From contig NZ_FNYH01000001.1 in NCBI RefSeq assembly GCF_900108915.1, positions 310,001 through 374,000 on the forward strand: a stretch of 64,000 nt of DNA, read 5' to 3'. The DNA is from Allopseudospirillum japonicum (GTDB lineage Bacteria; Pseudomonadota; Gammaproteobacteria; Pseudomonadales; Halomonadaceae). The translations under genes and the position numbers were made by a program. The notes beneath the pieces were generated by a model that was not told where the DNA came from, searched no databases, and saw only the letters and a program-made list of their open reading frames with translations. Shown piece by piece: positions 19,209 through 29,237 of this stretch (position 1 is the first letter of the stretch; every line of letters begins with the position of its first letter).

Positions 19209-20294
19209 ATGACCAAGGTATGTATCATGGCTGGAGGTACTGGCGGTCATATTTTTCCTGCATTAGCCTTAGCACAGGCTTTACAGGCTGAGGGGGTAGA
19301 CGTCCATTGGCTTGGCAGTCAAACAGGCATGGAAACACGTATTTTACCCCAGCATCCGCAAATTCAGCTACACACATTAAATATTCAAGGGTTAAGAGGC
19401 TCAGGCATACTGCGCTTGATTAAAGCCCCTTGGAAACTCACCCAAGCCGTGATGCAAGCACGACGTTTGTTGAAAAAAATCCGGCCAACCTGTGTTTTGG
19501 GTTTTGGTGGTTTCACTAGCGGACCTGGCGGCTTAGCCGCACGCACTTTAGGCATTCCCTTATGTTTACATGAGCAAAATGCACTTGCTGGTCTGACCAA
19601 CCGTTGCTTAGCTCCCTTTGCCCAGCATCTTTGGTGCGCTTTTGATCAAGCCTTTCCCAACCAGTCGAATAAAAGTGTGGTTGGCAACCCTGTGCGTTTT
19701 GAGATTACACGTCTAGCCCCACCTAAACAAAGGTATGCACAAAGACGTACACAGGAAACCGCCTACAATGTGTTAATCGTTGGCGGCAGCTTAGGCGCCC
19801 AAGTGTTTAATACACAAATACCGCTGATGGCAGCGCACTTAAAAACACCGATTAATCTTTATCATCAAGCGGGCAAAGGTGCGAGTCAAAATGTTCTCGC
19901 AGCTTATCAAGCACAAGATCTGCCCCAAGTAAAAGACTTACAGGTGAGTGATTTTATTGAAGATATGGCAGCTGCTTATGCTTGGGCAGACTGGGTGATT
20001 TGTCGCGCAGGTGCCTTAACCCTTGCTGAGCTCTCTGCAGCAGGCGTTGCTTCTATCCTAGTCCCTTACCCTTATGCCGTTGATGACCATCAAACACATA
20101 ATGCGCGTGTACTAAGTGAAGCGGGTGGTGCTTATTTGCTGCCTCAAACTGAGTTAGTTCCAGAGAAAATCGCTGCTTGGCTTGATGCGCATCTTCCTCT
20201 TGGGGAAAATTATGCACAAGATGCTTACCAAACCATGCCAACCCAAGCGACAGAACAAATTTTGACTTATTTAAAGACTCACCGCCTGATTTAA
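19209..20294 (+). CDS. murG: MurG, lipid II synthase (GlcNAc transferase)
   Basis: MurG transfers GlcNAc to lipid I at the cytoplasmic membrane face. The 361-residue GT-B enzyme has the N-terminal GGTGGH (9-14), GFGGFTSGPGGLAA, HEQNALAGLTNR, LIVGGSLGAQVFN and RAGALTLAELSAAGVASILVP. The open frame begins at a GTG at 19191, but the ATG at 19209 has GAGAGGAT at the right distance and fits the family. Order ftsW-murG-murC is canonical. Confidence 0.96.
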   Translation: MTKVCIMAGGTGGHIFPALALAQALQAEGVDVHWLGSQTGMETRILPQHPQIQLHTLNIQGLRGSGILRLIKAPWKLTQAVMQARRLLKKIRPTCVLGFGGFTSGPGGLAARTLGIPLCLHEQNALAGLTNRCLAPFAQHLWCAFDQAFPNQSNKSVVGNPVRFEITRLAPPKQRYAQRRTQETAYNVLIVGGSLGAQVFNTQIPLMAAHLKTPINLYHQAGKGASQNVLAAYQAQDLPQVKDLQVSDFIEDMAAAYAWADWVICRAGALTLAELSAAGVASILVPYPYAVDDHQTHNARVLSEAGGAYLLPQTELVPEKIAAWLDAHLPLGENYAQDAYQTMPTQATEQILTYLKTHRLI

Positions 20295-20306
20295 GGAGAT
20301 TCTCTC

Positions 20307-21782
20307 TTGTCTGCTCATCCTATTCCAGCAACACCCGCTTGCGGGGTTCCAGAAATGCGCCGGATTCGCAATATTCACTTTGTCGGAATAGGCGGTGCTG
20401 GCATGTGTGGCATTGCTGAGGTTTTGCTCAATCAAGGGTATCAAATCTCAGGCTCAGATTTAAAAGCCTCCAGTACCACAGCACATTTAAGCGCACAAGG
20501 CGCTACGATTTTTATTGGGCATGCCGCAGCACAAAGTGCCCATGCTGATGTTGTGGTCGTTTCAAGTGCAGTCAATCAAGAAAATCCTGAAGTACAAACT
20601 GCGTTAAAAGCACGTATCCCCGTGGTGCCTCGTGCGCAAATGCTGGCAGAGTTAATGCGCTTTCGCCATGGAATTGCGGTTGCGGGGACACATGGTAAAA
20701 CCACTACCACTAGTTTAATTGCTTCTATTTTGGCACAAGCCGGTCAAGACCCTACTTTTGTCATTGGTGGCAAACTCACACATGCAGGCACCAATGCGGC
20801 TTTAGGTGCCAGCCGTTATCTCGTTGCTGAAGCTGATGAAAGTGATGCTTCTTTTTTGCATTTGCAGCCAATGGTAGCCATCGTTACCAATATTGATGCT
20901 GATCATATGTCAACTTATGGCGGCGATTTCCAATGTTTGCAGCAAACTTTTATTGATTTTTTACATAATTTACCTTTTTACGGTCTGGCAGTGGTTTGCT
21001 TGGATGATCCTGTGATTCAAGCTTTGCTCGCTAAAATTAATCGCCCTATTCTCACCTATGGCTTTCATCCAGAAGCTGATTTTCGTATTGTGGATTTCCA
21101 GCAGCAAGGCCGCCATATTCAATTTCGTGCATTGCGACCCGATTTACCGGATTTGCAGCTTCGTCTTCCTTTCCCAGGGCGTCATAACGCTTTAAATGCT
21201 TTAGCTGCCGTGGCCTTGGCAACCGACGAAGGTCTTGCTGATGAAGCCATCATACAAGGGTTGGCTCAATTTGCTGGTGTCGGTAGACGCTTTCAAGTGC
21301 ATGGTGATTTGACCTTAACATCCAGTGCAACCAACAACCCTATACAAGTGACTTTAGTTGATGACTATGGACATCATCCTCGTGAAGTGCAGGCTGTGAT
21401 TGATGCGGTACGTGCCGGTTGGCCACAACGTCGCTTAGTGATGGTTTATCAACCACATAGATATTCGCGTACTCGGGATTTATATGAAGACTTTGTGAAA
21501 GTTTTATCTCAGGTTGATCTACTGTTACTACTTGAAGTCTACCCAGCAGGCGAAGCACCTATTCCCAATGCAGATGGTCGCAGCTTGTGTGGTTCCATTC
21601 GGCAACGTGGTGAAATTGAACCTGTCTTCATTGAACAAACCGCTGACGTGCTTCATCTTTTACCCAAGTTATTGCAAGATGGTGATATTTTGTTACTACA
21701 AGGTGCAGGTGACATTGGCAGCTTAGCAACACGCCTTGCCGAAGGTGCCTTTGGGGCCAGCATTCAACCGAGCGATTTATAA
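20307..21782 (+). CDS. murC: MurC, UDP-MurNAc L-alanine ligase
   Basis: MurC adds L-alanine to UDP-MurNAc, the first peptide step. The 491-residue protein has [15 protein letters not shown] (26-40), the ATP loop GTHGKTT (127-133), [10 protein letters not shown], and [11 protein letters not shown]. The start is a TTG with AAGGAGAT six bases upstream. It keeps the [12 protein letters not shown] segment shared with E. coli MurC and gives the same length (491), so the rare start is accepted over the ATG at residue 17. Confidence 0.95.
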   Translation: MSAHPIPATPACGVPEMRRIRNIHFVGIGGAGMCGIAEVLLNQGYQISGSDLKASSTTAHLSAQGATIFIGHAAAQSAHADVVVVSSAVNQENPEVQTALKARIPVVPRAQMLAELMRFRHGIAVAGTHGKTTTTSLIASILAQAGQDPTFVIGGKLTHAGTNAALGASRYLVAEADESDASFLHLQPMVAIVTNIDADHMSTYGGDFQCLQQTFIDFLHNLPFYGLAVVCLDDPVIQALLAKINRPILTYGFHPEADFRIVDFQQQGRHIQFRALRPDLPDLQLRLPFPGRHNALNALAAVALATDEGLADEAIIQGLAQFAGVGRRFQVHGDLTLTSSATNNPIQVTLVDDYGHHPREVQAVIDAVRAGWPQRRLVMVYQPHRYSRTRDLYEDFVKVLSQVDLLLLLEVYPAGEAPIPNADGRSLCGSIRQRGEIEPVFIEQTADVLHLLPKLLQDGDILLLQGAGDIGSLATRLAEGAFGASIQPSDL

Positions 21783-21789
21783 CTCTTCT

Positions 21790-22779
21790 ATGATGCCTTT
21801 GTTAGTGGAAACACCTTCTATGCCACATACTTCAACACAAGCTCTAGACTCTATCGCCGTGCTTATGGGAGGCACCTCAGCCGAACGCAGTGTCTCTTTG
21901 CGTAGTGGTCAAGCCGTTGCAACGAGTTTACGTCAGGCGGGTCATCCAGTCATTAGCGTCGATATTGGTACCAATGCCATCCAGCAGTTACTTGAACTTA
22001 CAAAAAACCATCAAGTATCACAAGTCTTTATTGCTCTACATGGACGCGGTGGTGAAGATGGTTGCATCCAAGGTGTTCTCGATTGGTTAGGCTTGCCTTA
22101 TACAGGTAGCGGTGTGTTAGCCTCTGCTTTAGGCATGGATAAGCTCAGATGTAAGCAAATTTGGCAAGGTAACCATCTACCAACACCAGATTATTTGACC
22201 TTAGACGAAGCCACCTGCTGGGATACAGTGATTGAGACTTTGGGCTTACCCCTGATTGTAAAACCTGTACATGAGGGTTCCAGTATTGGCATTACCAAGG
22301 TAGAATCGCGCGCAGCTTTGTTGGAAGCTTACAAAATCGCAGCGCATCATGATCGCCAAGTGATGGCAGAGCGTTGGATCAGTGGACGTGAATTTACTGT
22401 AGGCATTTTAGACAATCAGGCTTTACCTGTGATTGGTTTAGAAACCCAACATCAATTTTATGATTATGATGCCAAGTATATCGCTACAGATACAAGATAT
22501 CTTCTCCCCTGTGGGCTGGATACACAACAAGAGCGCGAGATTCAAGCCTTGGCTTTACAAGCTTTTAACGCGATTGGATGTGAAGGCTGGGGCCGTGTTG
22601 ACTTTATGCAAGATGCCAACGGGCATTTTTGGCTACTTGAAATCAACACCAGCCCGGGGATGACAGATCACAGCCTAGTCCCTCAAGCAGCTGCAGCCGC
22701 AGGGATGAGCTTTCAACAACTCGTGACCAAAATTTTAGCTAGTGCTAAATGCCGTAGCCTAGGTGTGGAACCTGCATGA
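21790..22779 (+). CDS. ddl: DdlB, D-alanine:D-alanine ligase
   Basis: Ddl makes D-Ala-D-Ala for MurF. The ATP-grasp enzyme shows VLMGGTSAERSVSLRSG, HGRGGEDGCIQGVLDWLGLPYTGSGV, ALGMDK, VKPVHEGSSIGI, WISGREFTV and the metal-binding EINTSPGMTDHSL. The start is uncertain: ATGs at 21790, 21793 and 21820 are possible and none has a strong ribosome-binding site. The first gives 329 residues, with a short extra N-terminus compared with E. coli (306). It overlaps ftsQ by four bases (ATGA). Confidence 0.94.
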   Translation: MMPLLVETPSMPHTSTQALDSIAVLMGGTSAERSVSLRSGQAVATSLRQAGHPVISVDIGTNAIQQLLELTKNHQVSQVFIALHGRGGEDGCIQGVLDWLGLPYTGSGVLASALGMDKLRCKQIWQGNHLPTPDYLTLDEATCWDTVIETLGLPLIVKPVHEGSSIGITKVESRAALLEAYKIAAHHDRQVMAERWISGREFTVGILDNQALPVIGLETQHQFYDYDAKYIATDTRYLLPCGLDTQQEREIQALALQAFNAIGCEGWGRVDFMQDANGHFWLLEINTSPGMTDHSLVPQAAAAAGMSFQQLVTKILASAKCRSLGVEPA

Positions 22780-23516
22780 GCGTGTTACAAAGGTGGATCT
22801 TTGGATGGTTCGGGCGCACATTACTTGCCTTGATTGTAAGTAGTCTTTGGCTTGCAGTCATCGGCTGGTGGTTGCAGGCATTACTCAATCAGCCTGTCAA
22901 CCGTGTGGAGATTCATGGCAAGCTTGCCTATGCCTCTACGCCCGTGCTGCAAGCACGGATGCAACCTTTGTTTACAAATGGCTTTATTAGTCTTGACTTG
23001 CACCACCTGCGTGATGCCCTGCTTGCCGATCCTTGGATTGCTCAAGTACGTATCCGTCGCCAGTGGCCTTCGACACTCTATGTTGAGCTAGAAGAACGTC
23101 AACCCTTTGCTTATTGGAATCAAGAAGGATTTTTGGATCAAAATGGTGCACTTTTTCATCCTCAACAGCCTTTACCACAACTTGATTTGCCCAAACTTTC
23201 AGGCCCGCCAGATCAATATGCTGAAGTGTTTGCGTTTTACAAAAATTTAAGTGAGGCTTTAGCACAGCAAACACATGCTGAACTCATTAAGGTTTCTGCT
23301 TTAGAACTGAGTCAGCGTGGTGCTTGGCACTTTGTTTTGAATGACTCTGTGAGTATTTTGCTTGGGCGTGATAGAATTGATGCGCGTTTGTTGCGGTTTC
23401 TATATTATTGGCAACATATGTTCGCTCAGCGTTGGCAGGAGGTAACACGCATAGACTTACGTTATCCCAATGGATTTGCAGTGGCTTGGAAATCCGCACA
23501 AAGTAACGGGTCTTAA
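22776..23516 (+). CDS. ftsQ: FtsQ, cell division protein
   Basis: FtsQ is the bitopic scaffold of the FtsQBL divisome subcomplex. The 246-residue protein has one membrane segment near the N-terminus (about 15-35), then a POTRA domain (VNRVEIHGKLAYASTPVLQ) and the beta domain with PWIAQVRIRRQWPSTLYVELEERQPFA and a C-terminal RIDLRYPNGFAVAWK. Its ATG overlaps the ddl stop, but a 225-base gap, unusual for this pair, separates it from ftsA. Confidence 0.94.
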   Translation: MSVLQRWIFGWFGRTLLALIVSSLWLAVIGWWLQALLNQPVNRVEIHGKLAYASTPVLQARMQPLFTNGFISLDLHHLRDALLADPWIAQVRIRRQWPSTLYVELEERQPFAYWNQEGFLDQNGALFHPQQPLPQLDLPKLSGPPDQYAEVFAFYKNLSEALAQQTHAELIKVSALELSQRGAWHFVLNDSVSILLGRDRIDARLLRFLYYWQHMFAQRWQEVTRIDLRYPNGFAVAWKSAQSNGS

Positions 23517-23574
23517 CAGAGTTCTTCTAGACCTTGACTAAGGTTTAGCATTAACCTGCCCAACTAAGGCTTAG

Positions 23575-23599
23575 TTATATATAGGTTTTTTATATATAG
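23575..23599. repeat. AT-rich 10-bp direct repeat upstream of ftsA
   Basis: TTATATATAG occurs at 23575-23584 and again at 23590-23599, a 15-base period, in the unusual gap between ftsQ and ftsA. The stretch is very AT-rich and could hold one or two -10 elements for an ftsA-ftsZ promoter, but no convincing -35 partner was found. Confidence 0.35.
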
Positions 23600-23648
23600 A
23601 AGCTTTATTTAATACCTGAAAAGACTTTGTTGCCGTTTGGTTTGCGAT

Positions 23649-23690
23649 TTTGCCCATTAATTAATGAAGAACAAACCTTCACAGGGCAAA
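23649..23690 (+). other. Two-tier hairpin in the ftsA leader
   Basis: TTTGCCC (23649-23655) pairs with GGGCAAA (23684-23690), and inside it TGAAG (23665-23669) pairs with CTTCA (23677-23681). No T-run follows, so it is not a standard terminator. It lies about 50 bases before the ftsA start and may be a leader structure or protein-binding element. Confidence 0.4.
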
Positions 23691-23741
23691 GTAAAGGCCT
23701 AATTTAGGATCAAGCTTATTATTGAGGAGAGCGCCCGACTT

Positions 23742-25013
23742 ATGACAGCACATTCGACACGCGACAATCTAGTTGTCGGGCTGGATATAGGCACCTCAAA
23801 AGTCGTCGCTATTGTTGGTCAGCGAACCCCTGATGGTGCTATTGAAATCGTAGGGATAGGTAGCCACCCATCACGTGGCCTCAAAAAAGGCGTCGTGATT
23901 AATATTGAATCCACAGTACAGTCGATACAAAGGGCCGTTTATGAAGCAGAATTAATGGCAGGCTGTAAGATTCACTCGGTTTATGTTGGTATTGCAGGCA
24001 GCCATGTCAACAGCATGAATTCACATGGTATTGTTGCTATCAAAGATCGTGAGGTGGCTGAGCCTGACTTAGAACGTGTGATAGATGCAGCACGTGCCGT
24101 AGCCATTCCTGCTGATCAAAAAATTATTCATATTCTGCCGCAAGAATACGCTATTGATAATCAAGAAGGTATTCGCGAACCTTTGGGTATGTCTGGCGTG
24201 CGTCTAGAAGCCAAAGTGCATCTAGTGAGCTGTGCGGTCAATGCAGTACAAAATATCGAAAAATGTGTGCGTCGTTGTGGGTTAGAGGTTGATGATATTA
24301 TCTTAGAGCAGTTAGCCTCAAGTTATGCTGTACTCACTGATGACGAAAAAGAACTGGGTGTTTGCTTAGTCGATATTGGCGGCGGTACCACAGATATTGC
24401 AGTTTTCACTGAAGGTGCTATCCGGCATACCGCAGTGATCCCTATCGCAGGTGACCAAGTCACCAATGATATTGCAATGGCATTGCGTACACCTACACAG
24501 CATGCAGAAGAAATCAAAGTTAAATACGCTTGTGCACTAACACAGCTTGCAGGTGCTGATGAGATGATCAAAGTACCTAGCATTAGTGACCGTCCTCCAC
24601 GGGATTTATCACGTCAAGCTTTGGCAGAAGTGGTAGAACCTCGTTACGATGAATTATTTACTTTGATTCAAAGTGAATTACGTCATAGTGGCTATGAGGA
24701 TTTGGTCGCAGCTGGCATCGTCCTTACCGGAGGCACAGCTAAAATGGAAGGCGTCATCGAGCTGGCCGAGGAAATTTTCCATATGCCAGTACGTCTTGCC
24801 TATCCTCAACATATCGCAGGGTTAGGCGATGTCGTCAGTAATCCGATTTATTCAACAGGTGTTGGCTTGTTGCTTTATGGGTTACAACAGCAAGAACAGG
24901 ATGTCTCTCGTATGGGCACCACGGCTTCCGGTAAAGAAGGGGGACGCCAAGAAGCTCACGAAAGCGCAGGCACATGGATAAAAGTTAAACGCTGGTTCCA
25001 GGGGAATCTATAA
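23742..25013 (+). CDS. ftsA: FtsA, actin-like divisome protein
   Basis: FtsA tethers FtsZ filaments to the membrane. The 423-residue protein has the actin-fold phosphate loop GLDIGTSKV (about 14-22), [13 protein letters not shown] (phosphate 2), and [12 protein letters not shown]. The membrane-targeting C-terminal amphipathic helix is visible at the very end ([12 protein letters not shown]). It precedes ftsZ by 44 bases. The preceding gap suggests ftsA-ftsZ can be transcribed separately from the upstream cluster. Confidence 0.96.
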   Translation: MTAHSTRDNLVVGLDIGTSKVVAIVGQRTPDGAIEIVGIGSHPSRGLKKGVVINIESTVQSIQRAVYEAELMAGCKIHSVYVGIAGSHVNSMNSHGIVAIKDREVAEPDLERVIDAARAVAIPADQKIIHILPQEYAIDNQEGIREPLGMSGVRLEAKVHLVSCAVNAVQNIEKCVRRCGLEVDDIILEQLASSYAVLTDDEKELGVCLVDIGGGTTDIAVFTEGAIRHTAVIPIAGDQVTNDIAMALRTPTQHAEEIKVKYACALTQLAGADEMIKVPSISDRPPRDLSRQALAEVVEPRYDELFTLIQSELRHSGYEDLVAAGIVLTGGTAKMEGVIELAEEIFHMPVRLAYPQHIAGLGDVVSNPIYSTGVGLLLYGLQQQEQDVSRMGTTASGKEGGRQEAHESAGTWIKVKRWFQGNL

Positions 25014-25057
25014 TTAAAGTTGGTGATCATGGCACACTGACTTTGGGAGATGGGTAT

Positions 25058-26374
25058 ATGTTTGAGCTGGTTGAAAATGCACCCAGCACCCCAGCCGTAA
25101 TTAAGGTGATTGGTGTCGGTGGTGGTGGCGGTAACGCCGTTAACCACATGGTCGCCAACCATATCGAGGGTGTTGAGTTTATCTGCGCAAATACTGATGC
25201 GCAGGCACTAAAAAATGTAGCGGCTAAAAGCGTGCTACAACTAGGTAGTGAAATCACCAAAGGGTTAGGTGCAGGTGCCAACCCAGAAATTGGCCGCCAA
25301 GCGGCTATTGAAGACCGCGAGCTTATCGCTGAGGCACTTTCGGGTGCTGACATGGTGTTTATCACCGCGGGTATGGGGGGAGGCACAGGAACGGGGGGTG
25401 CCCCTGTTGTTGCTGAAGTTGCTAAAGAAATGGGCATTTTGACAGTCGCTGTTGTCACCAAGCCCTTTAGCTTCGAAGGCCGTCGCCGTATGACACTAGC
25501 TGACGAGGGGATTCGCCAACTCTCGCAGCATGTAGACTCTTTAATCACGATTCCTAACGAAAAGCTACTAGCGGTTTTAGGTAAGAACTTTCGCCTATTA
25601 GATGCTTTTGGCGCCGCAAACGATGTGCTCTTAGGTGCAGTACAAGGCATTGCTGAGCTGATTACTAACCCTGGTATGATTAACGTTGACTTTGCCGACG
25701 TTAAGACGGTTATGTCCGAGATGGGCTTAGCCATGATGGGGTCAGGGCATGGCAGTGGTGAACATCGTGCACGCGAGGCCGCAGAGCAAGCAATTCGTAG
25801 CCCATTGCTGGAAGATGTCGATCTTAGAGGTGCACGCGGTATCTTGGTGAACATTACCGCAGGCGATGATATGACGCTTGGTGAATTTTATGAGGTAGGT
25901 AATACCATCCAAGAGTTCGCATCAGAAAATGCGACCATTATCATAGGTACTTCGCTTGATAACAGTATGGATGACGAGCTGCGCGTTACTGTCGTAGCCA
26001 CAGGTTTAGAACCTCAGGATATTGGTCAAAAACCTGATCCTAAAGCTCAGCAAACCAATGCACAAGCGAGCACACAAGCGCAGGCAACGCATCAAACGCC
26101 TCCTCTTGCAGCACGTCAAGGGCATCCAGCACCAGATAAAGGGCGTATGCCACCACCGGCACATTCAACAGGGCAAAGCAACACAGCACCGCAAGCACCG
26201 ATGGGCCGTCCTGAACGCCCCATGCCACCACCGCGCCCTGCGGCACCAGCGCATCAGCGTCATGAACATCCAAATCATACACCTGAACGTGGCAAAACTA
26301 AGATTTCGCCCTCCAGCCGTGATGATATGGATTATCTTGACATCCCTGCTTTTCTACGTCGCCAAGCAGACTAG
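25058..26374 (+). CDS. ftsZ: FtsZ, tubulin-like division GTPase
   Basis: FtsZ polymerises into the Z ring. The 438-residue product starts at an ATG ([10 protein letters not shown], as in Pseudomonas) preceded by GGGAGA; a TTG five codons upstream is rejected. The tubulin signature GGGTGTG is at 107-113, followed by Gly114 where most FtsZ have Ala. The conserved C-terminal peptide [17 protein letters not shown] binds FtsA and ZipA. Between about 318 and 421 lies a very long linker rich in Gln, Pro, Ala and His, roughly double the usual gammaproteobacterial length. Confidence 0.97.
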   Translation: MFELVENAPSTPAVIKVIGVGGGGGNAVNHMVANHIEGVEFICANTDAQALKNVAAKSVLQLGSEITKGLGAGANPEIGRQAAIEDRELIAEALSGADMVFITAGMGGGTGTGGAPVVAEVAKEMGILTVAVVTKPFSFEGRRRMTLADEGIRQLSQHVDSLITIPNEKLLAVLGKNFRLLDAFGAANDVLLGAVQGIAELITNPGMINVDFADVKTVMSEMGLAMMGSGHGSGEHRAREAAEQAIRSPLLEDVDLRGARGILVNITAGDDMTLGEFYEVGNTIQEFASENATIIIGTSLDNSMDDELRVTVVATGLEPQDIGQKPDPKAQQTNAQASTQAQATHQTPPLAARQGHPAPDKGRMPPPAHSTGQSNTAPQAPMGRPERPMPPPRPAAPAHQRHEHPNHTPERGKTKISPSSRDDMDYLDIPAFLRRQAD

Positions 26375-26444
26375 GCGTAGATTTTGGGCTAGTGCGATAT
26401 GCTGTGTTCGTGTTTAGTGACTTCAGAAGTGCATGTTCGGAAGC

Positions 26445-26480
26445 TGCTAAATGCGGGCACAGTCGTTGTGCCTAAGCAGT
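26445..26480 (+). other. Two-tier hairpin upstream of lpxC
   Basis: CTGCT (26445-26449) pairs with AGCAG (26476-26480), enclosing GGCACA (26457-26462) pairing with TGTGCC (26468-26473) around a GTCGT loop. It lies in the 223-base gap between ftsZ and lpxC. Without a T-run it is a poor terminator, so it could be the ftsZ mRNA 3' end or part of the lpxC leader. Confidence 0.4.
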
Positions 26481-26597
26481 AATTGAGCCACTTCAAATAT
26501 TTGGCGTGGACTGCTGGTGTTGACTGCTATGTTGCGTCACGATCACAACACCTTGCACTGGTGTTCTTTTTACCTCTTTATCCATAAGATTTTATTC

Positions 26598-27509
26598 ATG
26601 ATCAAGCAACGTACGCTTAAAAATACAATCCGTGCAACAGGTGTTGGTTTACATTCAGGTGAAAAAGTCTATCTTACCTTGCGTCCTGCGCCCACAGATA
26701 CAGGCATTATCTTCCGTCGTACTGATTTAGATCCCCATGTTGATATACGTGCGCATGCTGAAAATGTGCAAGGCACTACCTTGTCGACGACCTTAAGCCA
26801 AGGTAATGTACGCATAGGCACGGTGGAACACCTGCTTTCTGCACTCGCTGGTCTTGGCATTGATAATTTATACGTCGAAGTTAGCGCACCTGAAGTACCC
26901 ATTATGGACGGCAGCGCCGGCCCCTTTGTATTTTTAATTCAATCTGCTGGTATCGAGGAGCAAAATGCACCTAAACGTTTTTTGCGAATCAAAAAGGAAA
27001 TCCGTATACAAGATGAAGATAAGTATGCGTTATTTCGTCCTTACGAAGGCTTTCGCGTTCACTTTAGTATAGATTTTGATCATCCCGTTTTTAACCAACA
27101 AGTGCAAAGTGCCAGTATAGATTTTTCTAGCACTTCCTTTGTAAAAGAAGTCAGCCGTGCTCGCACTTTTGGATTCATGCGTGATATTGAATACTTGCGG
27201 GCACATAATCTTGCACTTGGTGGCAGCATGGACAATGCCATTGTCGTCGACGATTACCGCATCCTCAATGAAGAAGGCTTGCGTTATGAAGACGAGTTTG
27301 TAAAACACAAAATTCTTGATGCAATTGGTGATTTGTACCTACTAGGTTATAGCCTGATTGGTGAGTTTGAAGGCTTTAAATCAGGACATGGCTTAAATAA
27401 CCAACTTTTGCGTACCCTCATTGCCCAACCAGATGCTTGGGAAATCGAAACCTTTGAGCGTCAAGATCGCTATGCCCCAGTTTCTTTTGGTTCACCCTTG
27501 CTTGCTTGA
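26598..27509 (+). CDS. lpxC: LpxC, UDP-3-O-acyl-GlcNAc deacetylase
   Basis: LpxC is the zinc enzyme for the committed step of lipid A synthesis. The 303-residue protein begins [21 protein letters not shown], nearly identical in pattern to E. coli. It has [16 protein letters not shown] and [28 protein letters not shown], and the second zinc pair in [10 protein letters not shown] longer frame to 26517 is rejected. It overlaps the convergent dciA gene by 40 bases at the 3' end, with no terminator visible. Its C-terminal tail, the FtsH degradation region in E. coli, ends SFGSPLLA. Confidence 0.96.
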   Translation: MIKQRTLKNTIRATGVGLHSGEKVYLTLRPAPTDTGIIFRRTDLDPHVDIRAHAENVQGTTLSTTLSQGNVRIGTVEHLLSALAGLGIDNLYVEVSAPEVPIMDGSAGPFVFLIQSAGIEEQNAPKRFLRIKKEIRIQDEDKYALFRPYEGFRVHFSIDFDHPVFNQQVQSASIDFSSTSFVKEVSRARTFGFMRDIEYLRAHNLALGGSMDNAIVVDDYRILNEEGLRYEDEFVKHKILDAIGDLYLLGYSLIGEFEGFKSGHGLNNQLLRTLIAQPDAWEIETFERQDRYAPVSFGSPLLA

Positions 27510-28033
27510 GCACGCTCTAAAATACGCGCAAGCGCCTCTTTCAACACGGGGTCTTGCGCTTGCGTATGCATCTGATGCAAACTCGCTTGGGCACAGACTG
27601 ACAAGTTTTTAGGCTGGGGTGGTAATTTAGCCTGTGTTGGCTTAATGCTAGGACGTATTTTAAATTGCAAACGTGCTGTTGCTTGGATTAAGCCAGCTTG
27701 TGCTAGTTGGGCGCTCACGTTAAATGCACAACGTCTTAGTAAAGGTAAAGCAGCGGCTTTACTCAAGAACAAAGTCAGGCAATTATCTTCTAGATTGGCG
27801 ACTTGACATACGTCCTTAAGGTTGGCAGGCAAAATTTTTCGTAGAACCTTCTGTATCTCCTGCAATCGATAGGCATGTGCCAGCATTTGATTCAAAGCAG
27901 CATCTTGCCCAGATTCTGCTGTCCCTTGCTGTGCTTGTTGCGCCAGTGTCTGGTATAAACTGGGGTAACGCTGATGCGATCGAGCCCGAGAAGGATGAGT
28001 GCACAAATTCTTAGAATGAGTCGCTAAAGTCAT
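27470..28033 (-). CDS. dciA: DciA-family helicase-loading protein (DUF721)
   Basis: DUF721 proteins are the ancestral loaders/regulators of replicative helicase DnaB in bacteria lacking DnaC or DnaI. The 187-residue protein contains the typical core [43 protein letters not shown] in broken form here: [17 protein letters not shown] then [16 protein letters not shown]. Flanks are basic and low in complexity. Position between lpxC and the M23 peptidase/secA agrees with the DUF721 gene in Pseudomonas, which I recall as dciA. Function is by family and context. Confidence 0.8.
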   Translation of the reverse strand: MTLATHSKNLCTHPSRARSHQRYPSLYQTLAQQAQQGTAESGQDAALNQMLAHAYRLQEIQKVLRKILPANLKDVCQVANLEDNCLTLFLSKAAALPLLRRCAFNVSAQLAQAGLIQATARLQFKIRPSIKPTQAKLPPQPKNLSVCAQASLHQMHTQAQDPVLKEALARILERAQASKGEPKETGA

Positions 28034-28114
28034 AAGCGTCCTTCCACATAAATTAGGTATCTAGCTGCATAGGATAACAAAGCACTAGAGTTTTGATGAG
28101 AGGCGCCTGTTTAT

Positions 28115-29044
28115 ATGAACATAGTGCTATTTGATAGCCCGCATGGACCTTCGCGTAATATTCAAATTTCAGGTTTTTTTGTCACCTGTATTTTCTTGTT
28201 TTTCATACTCATTGCCAGTGTGTTAGGTGGCTGGGCTACTTATTGGTATTTAGGTAAAAATCAAGAAATTGCAACGACAGAAACTGCGCAACAACTGCAC
28301 CAAGAGCTCGCATTGCAAAAGCAAAAAGTAGCCAAAGTACAAGAGGATGCTGAGCGTCAACTAGAAGCACTCCGTGTACATCTTGCGAGTTTACAAACCC
28401 GTTTGATTCGTTTGGATGCCTTAGGTAAACGCCTAACCGATATTGCAGACTTAGATGATGATGAATTTAATTTTGATCAGGCACCTGCAGTTGGTGGACC
28501 AGAGAGCTTTTCATTCTTAGAAGAAAGCTTAAGTTTCCCTGCCTTTAACGACACCTTAAATACGCTAGATCAACAACTTGAAGACCGTCAACAACAGCTT
28601 GAAATGATAGAAGCGCTCTTAGATGCACGTCGCTTAGCGGATGAAACTTCTATTTTTGGACGTCCTGTGTTTAAAGGTTGGCTTTCTTCACCTTATGGAC
28701 GCCGACTAGACCCTTTTACTGGTCGTCCAACCTGGCATGAAGGCGTTGATATTGCAGCACCTGAGGGCACGCCTATTATCGCTGTTGGTGGTGGTGTTGT
28801 CACTTGGGCAGGCTCCCGCTATGGCTATGGTTACCTCGTTGAAATTGATCATGGGAATGGTTATAGCACACGATATGCACATTGCAAAAAAATCAATGTG
28901 AGCAAAGGCGATCGCATTACACGTGGGCAAAAAATTGCCACTATGGGTAATACGGGGCGCTCCACCGGCCCGCATGTTCACTTTGAGGTCCGTTACAAAG
29001 ACAAACCGATTAACCCAGCACCTTTTATGAATAAAACGGGCTGA
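28115..29044 (+). CDS. M23-family (LytM-type) peptidoglycan endopeptidase
   Basis: A membrane-anchored periplasmic endopeptidase or LytM activator. The 309 residues have one N-terminal membrane segment (about 20-45), a coiled coil rich in Gln/Glu/Leu (about 55-115 and 135-175), and a C-terminal M23 domain. The zinc motifs HEGVD and HVHFEV are both present, so it looks catalytically intact rather than an EnvC/NlpD-type activator. It sits before secA and next to the division cluster, as in Pseudomonas. The substrate bond is not predictable. Confidence 0.88.
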   Translation: MNIVLFDSPHGPSRNIQISGFFVTCIFLFFILIASVLGGWATYWYLGKNQEIATTETAQQLHQELALQKQKVAKVQEDAERQLEALRVHLASLQTRLIRLDALGKRLTDIADLDDDEFNFDQAPAVGGPESFSFLEESLSFPAFNDTLNTLDQQLEDRQQQLEMIEALLDARRLADETSIFGRPVFKGWLSSPYGRRLDPFTGRPTWHEGVDIAAPEGTPIIAVGGGVVTWAGSRYGYGYLVEIDHGNGYSTRYAHCKKINVSKGDRITRGQKIATMGNTGRSTGPHVHFEVRYKDKPINPAPFMNKTG

Positions 29045-29050
29045 TCAAAG

Positions 29051-29090
29051 CTAGGCGAGCTAGTACAGCCTCAAAGGCGCAGCTCGCTAG
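29051..29090 (+). other. Hairpin between the M23 gene and secA
   Basis: CTAGGCGAGCT (29051-29061) pairs with AGCTCGCTAG (29081-29090) with one bulged G, a 10-bp stem. Inside it GCCT (29068-29071) pairs with AGGC (29075-29078). No T-run follows. It starts eight bases after the M23 stop and may be a weak terminator or part of the secA 5' region. Confidence 0.4.
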
Positions 29091-29237
29091 AATTCATGTT
29101 ATCATGCTGGTTTTAGGATGCTGAGCACCATACAGGATGCACTCTAGCGTAACCACGTTGCGAACGAACTGCTAGCCCTCTCCCTCTATGGATTTGGCTC
29201 AGCCTTGACCTTTTGCTTCTTGTATTAGTGAGCTCTT

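Noticed and set aside
25027-25854. 275-codon frame antisense to ftsZ
   Set aside because: Low-complexity Ser/Pro/Ala product mirroring FtsZ codons; FtsZ on the other strand is certain.
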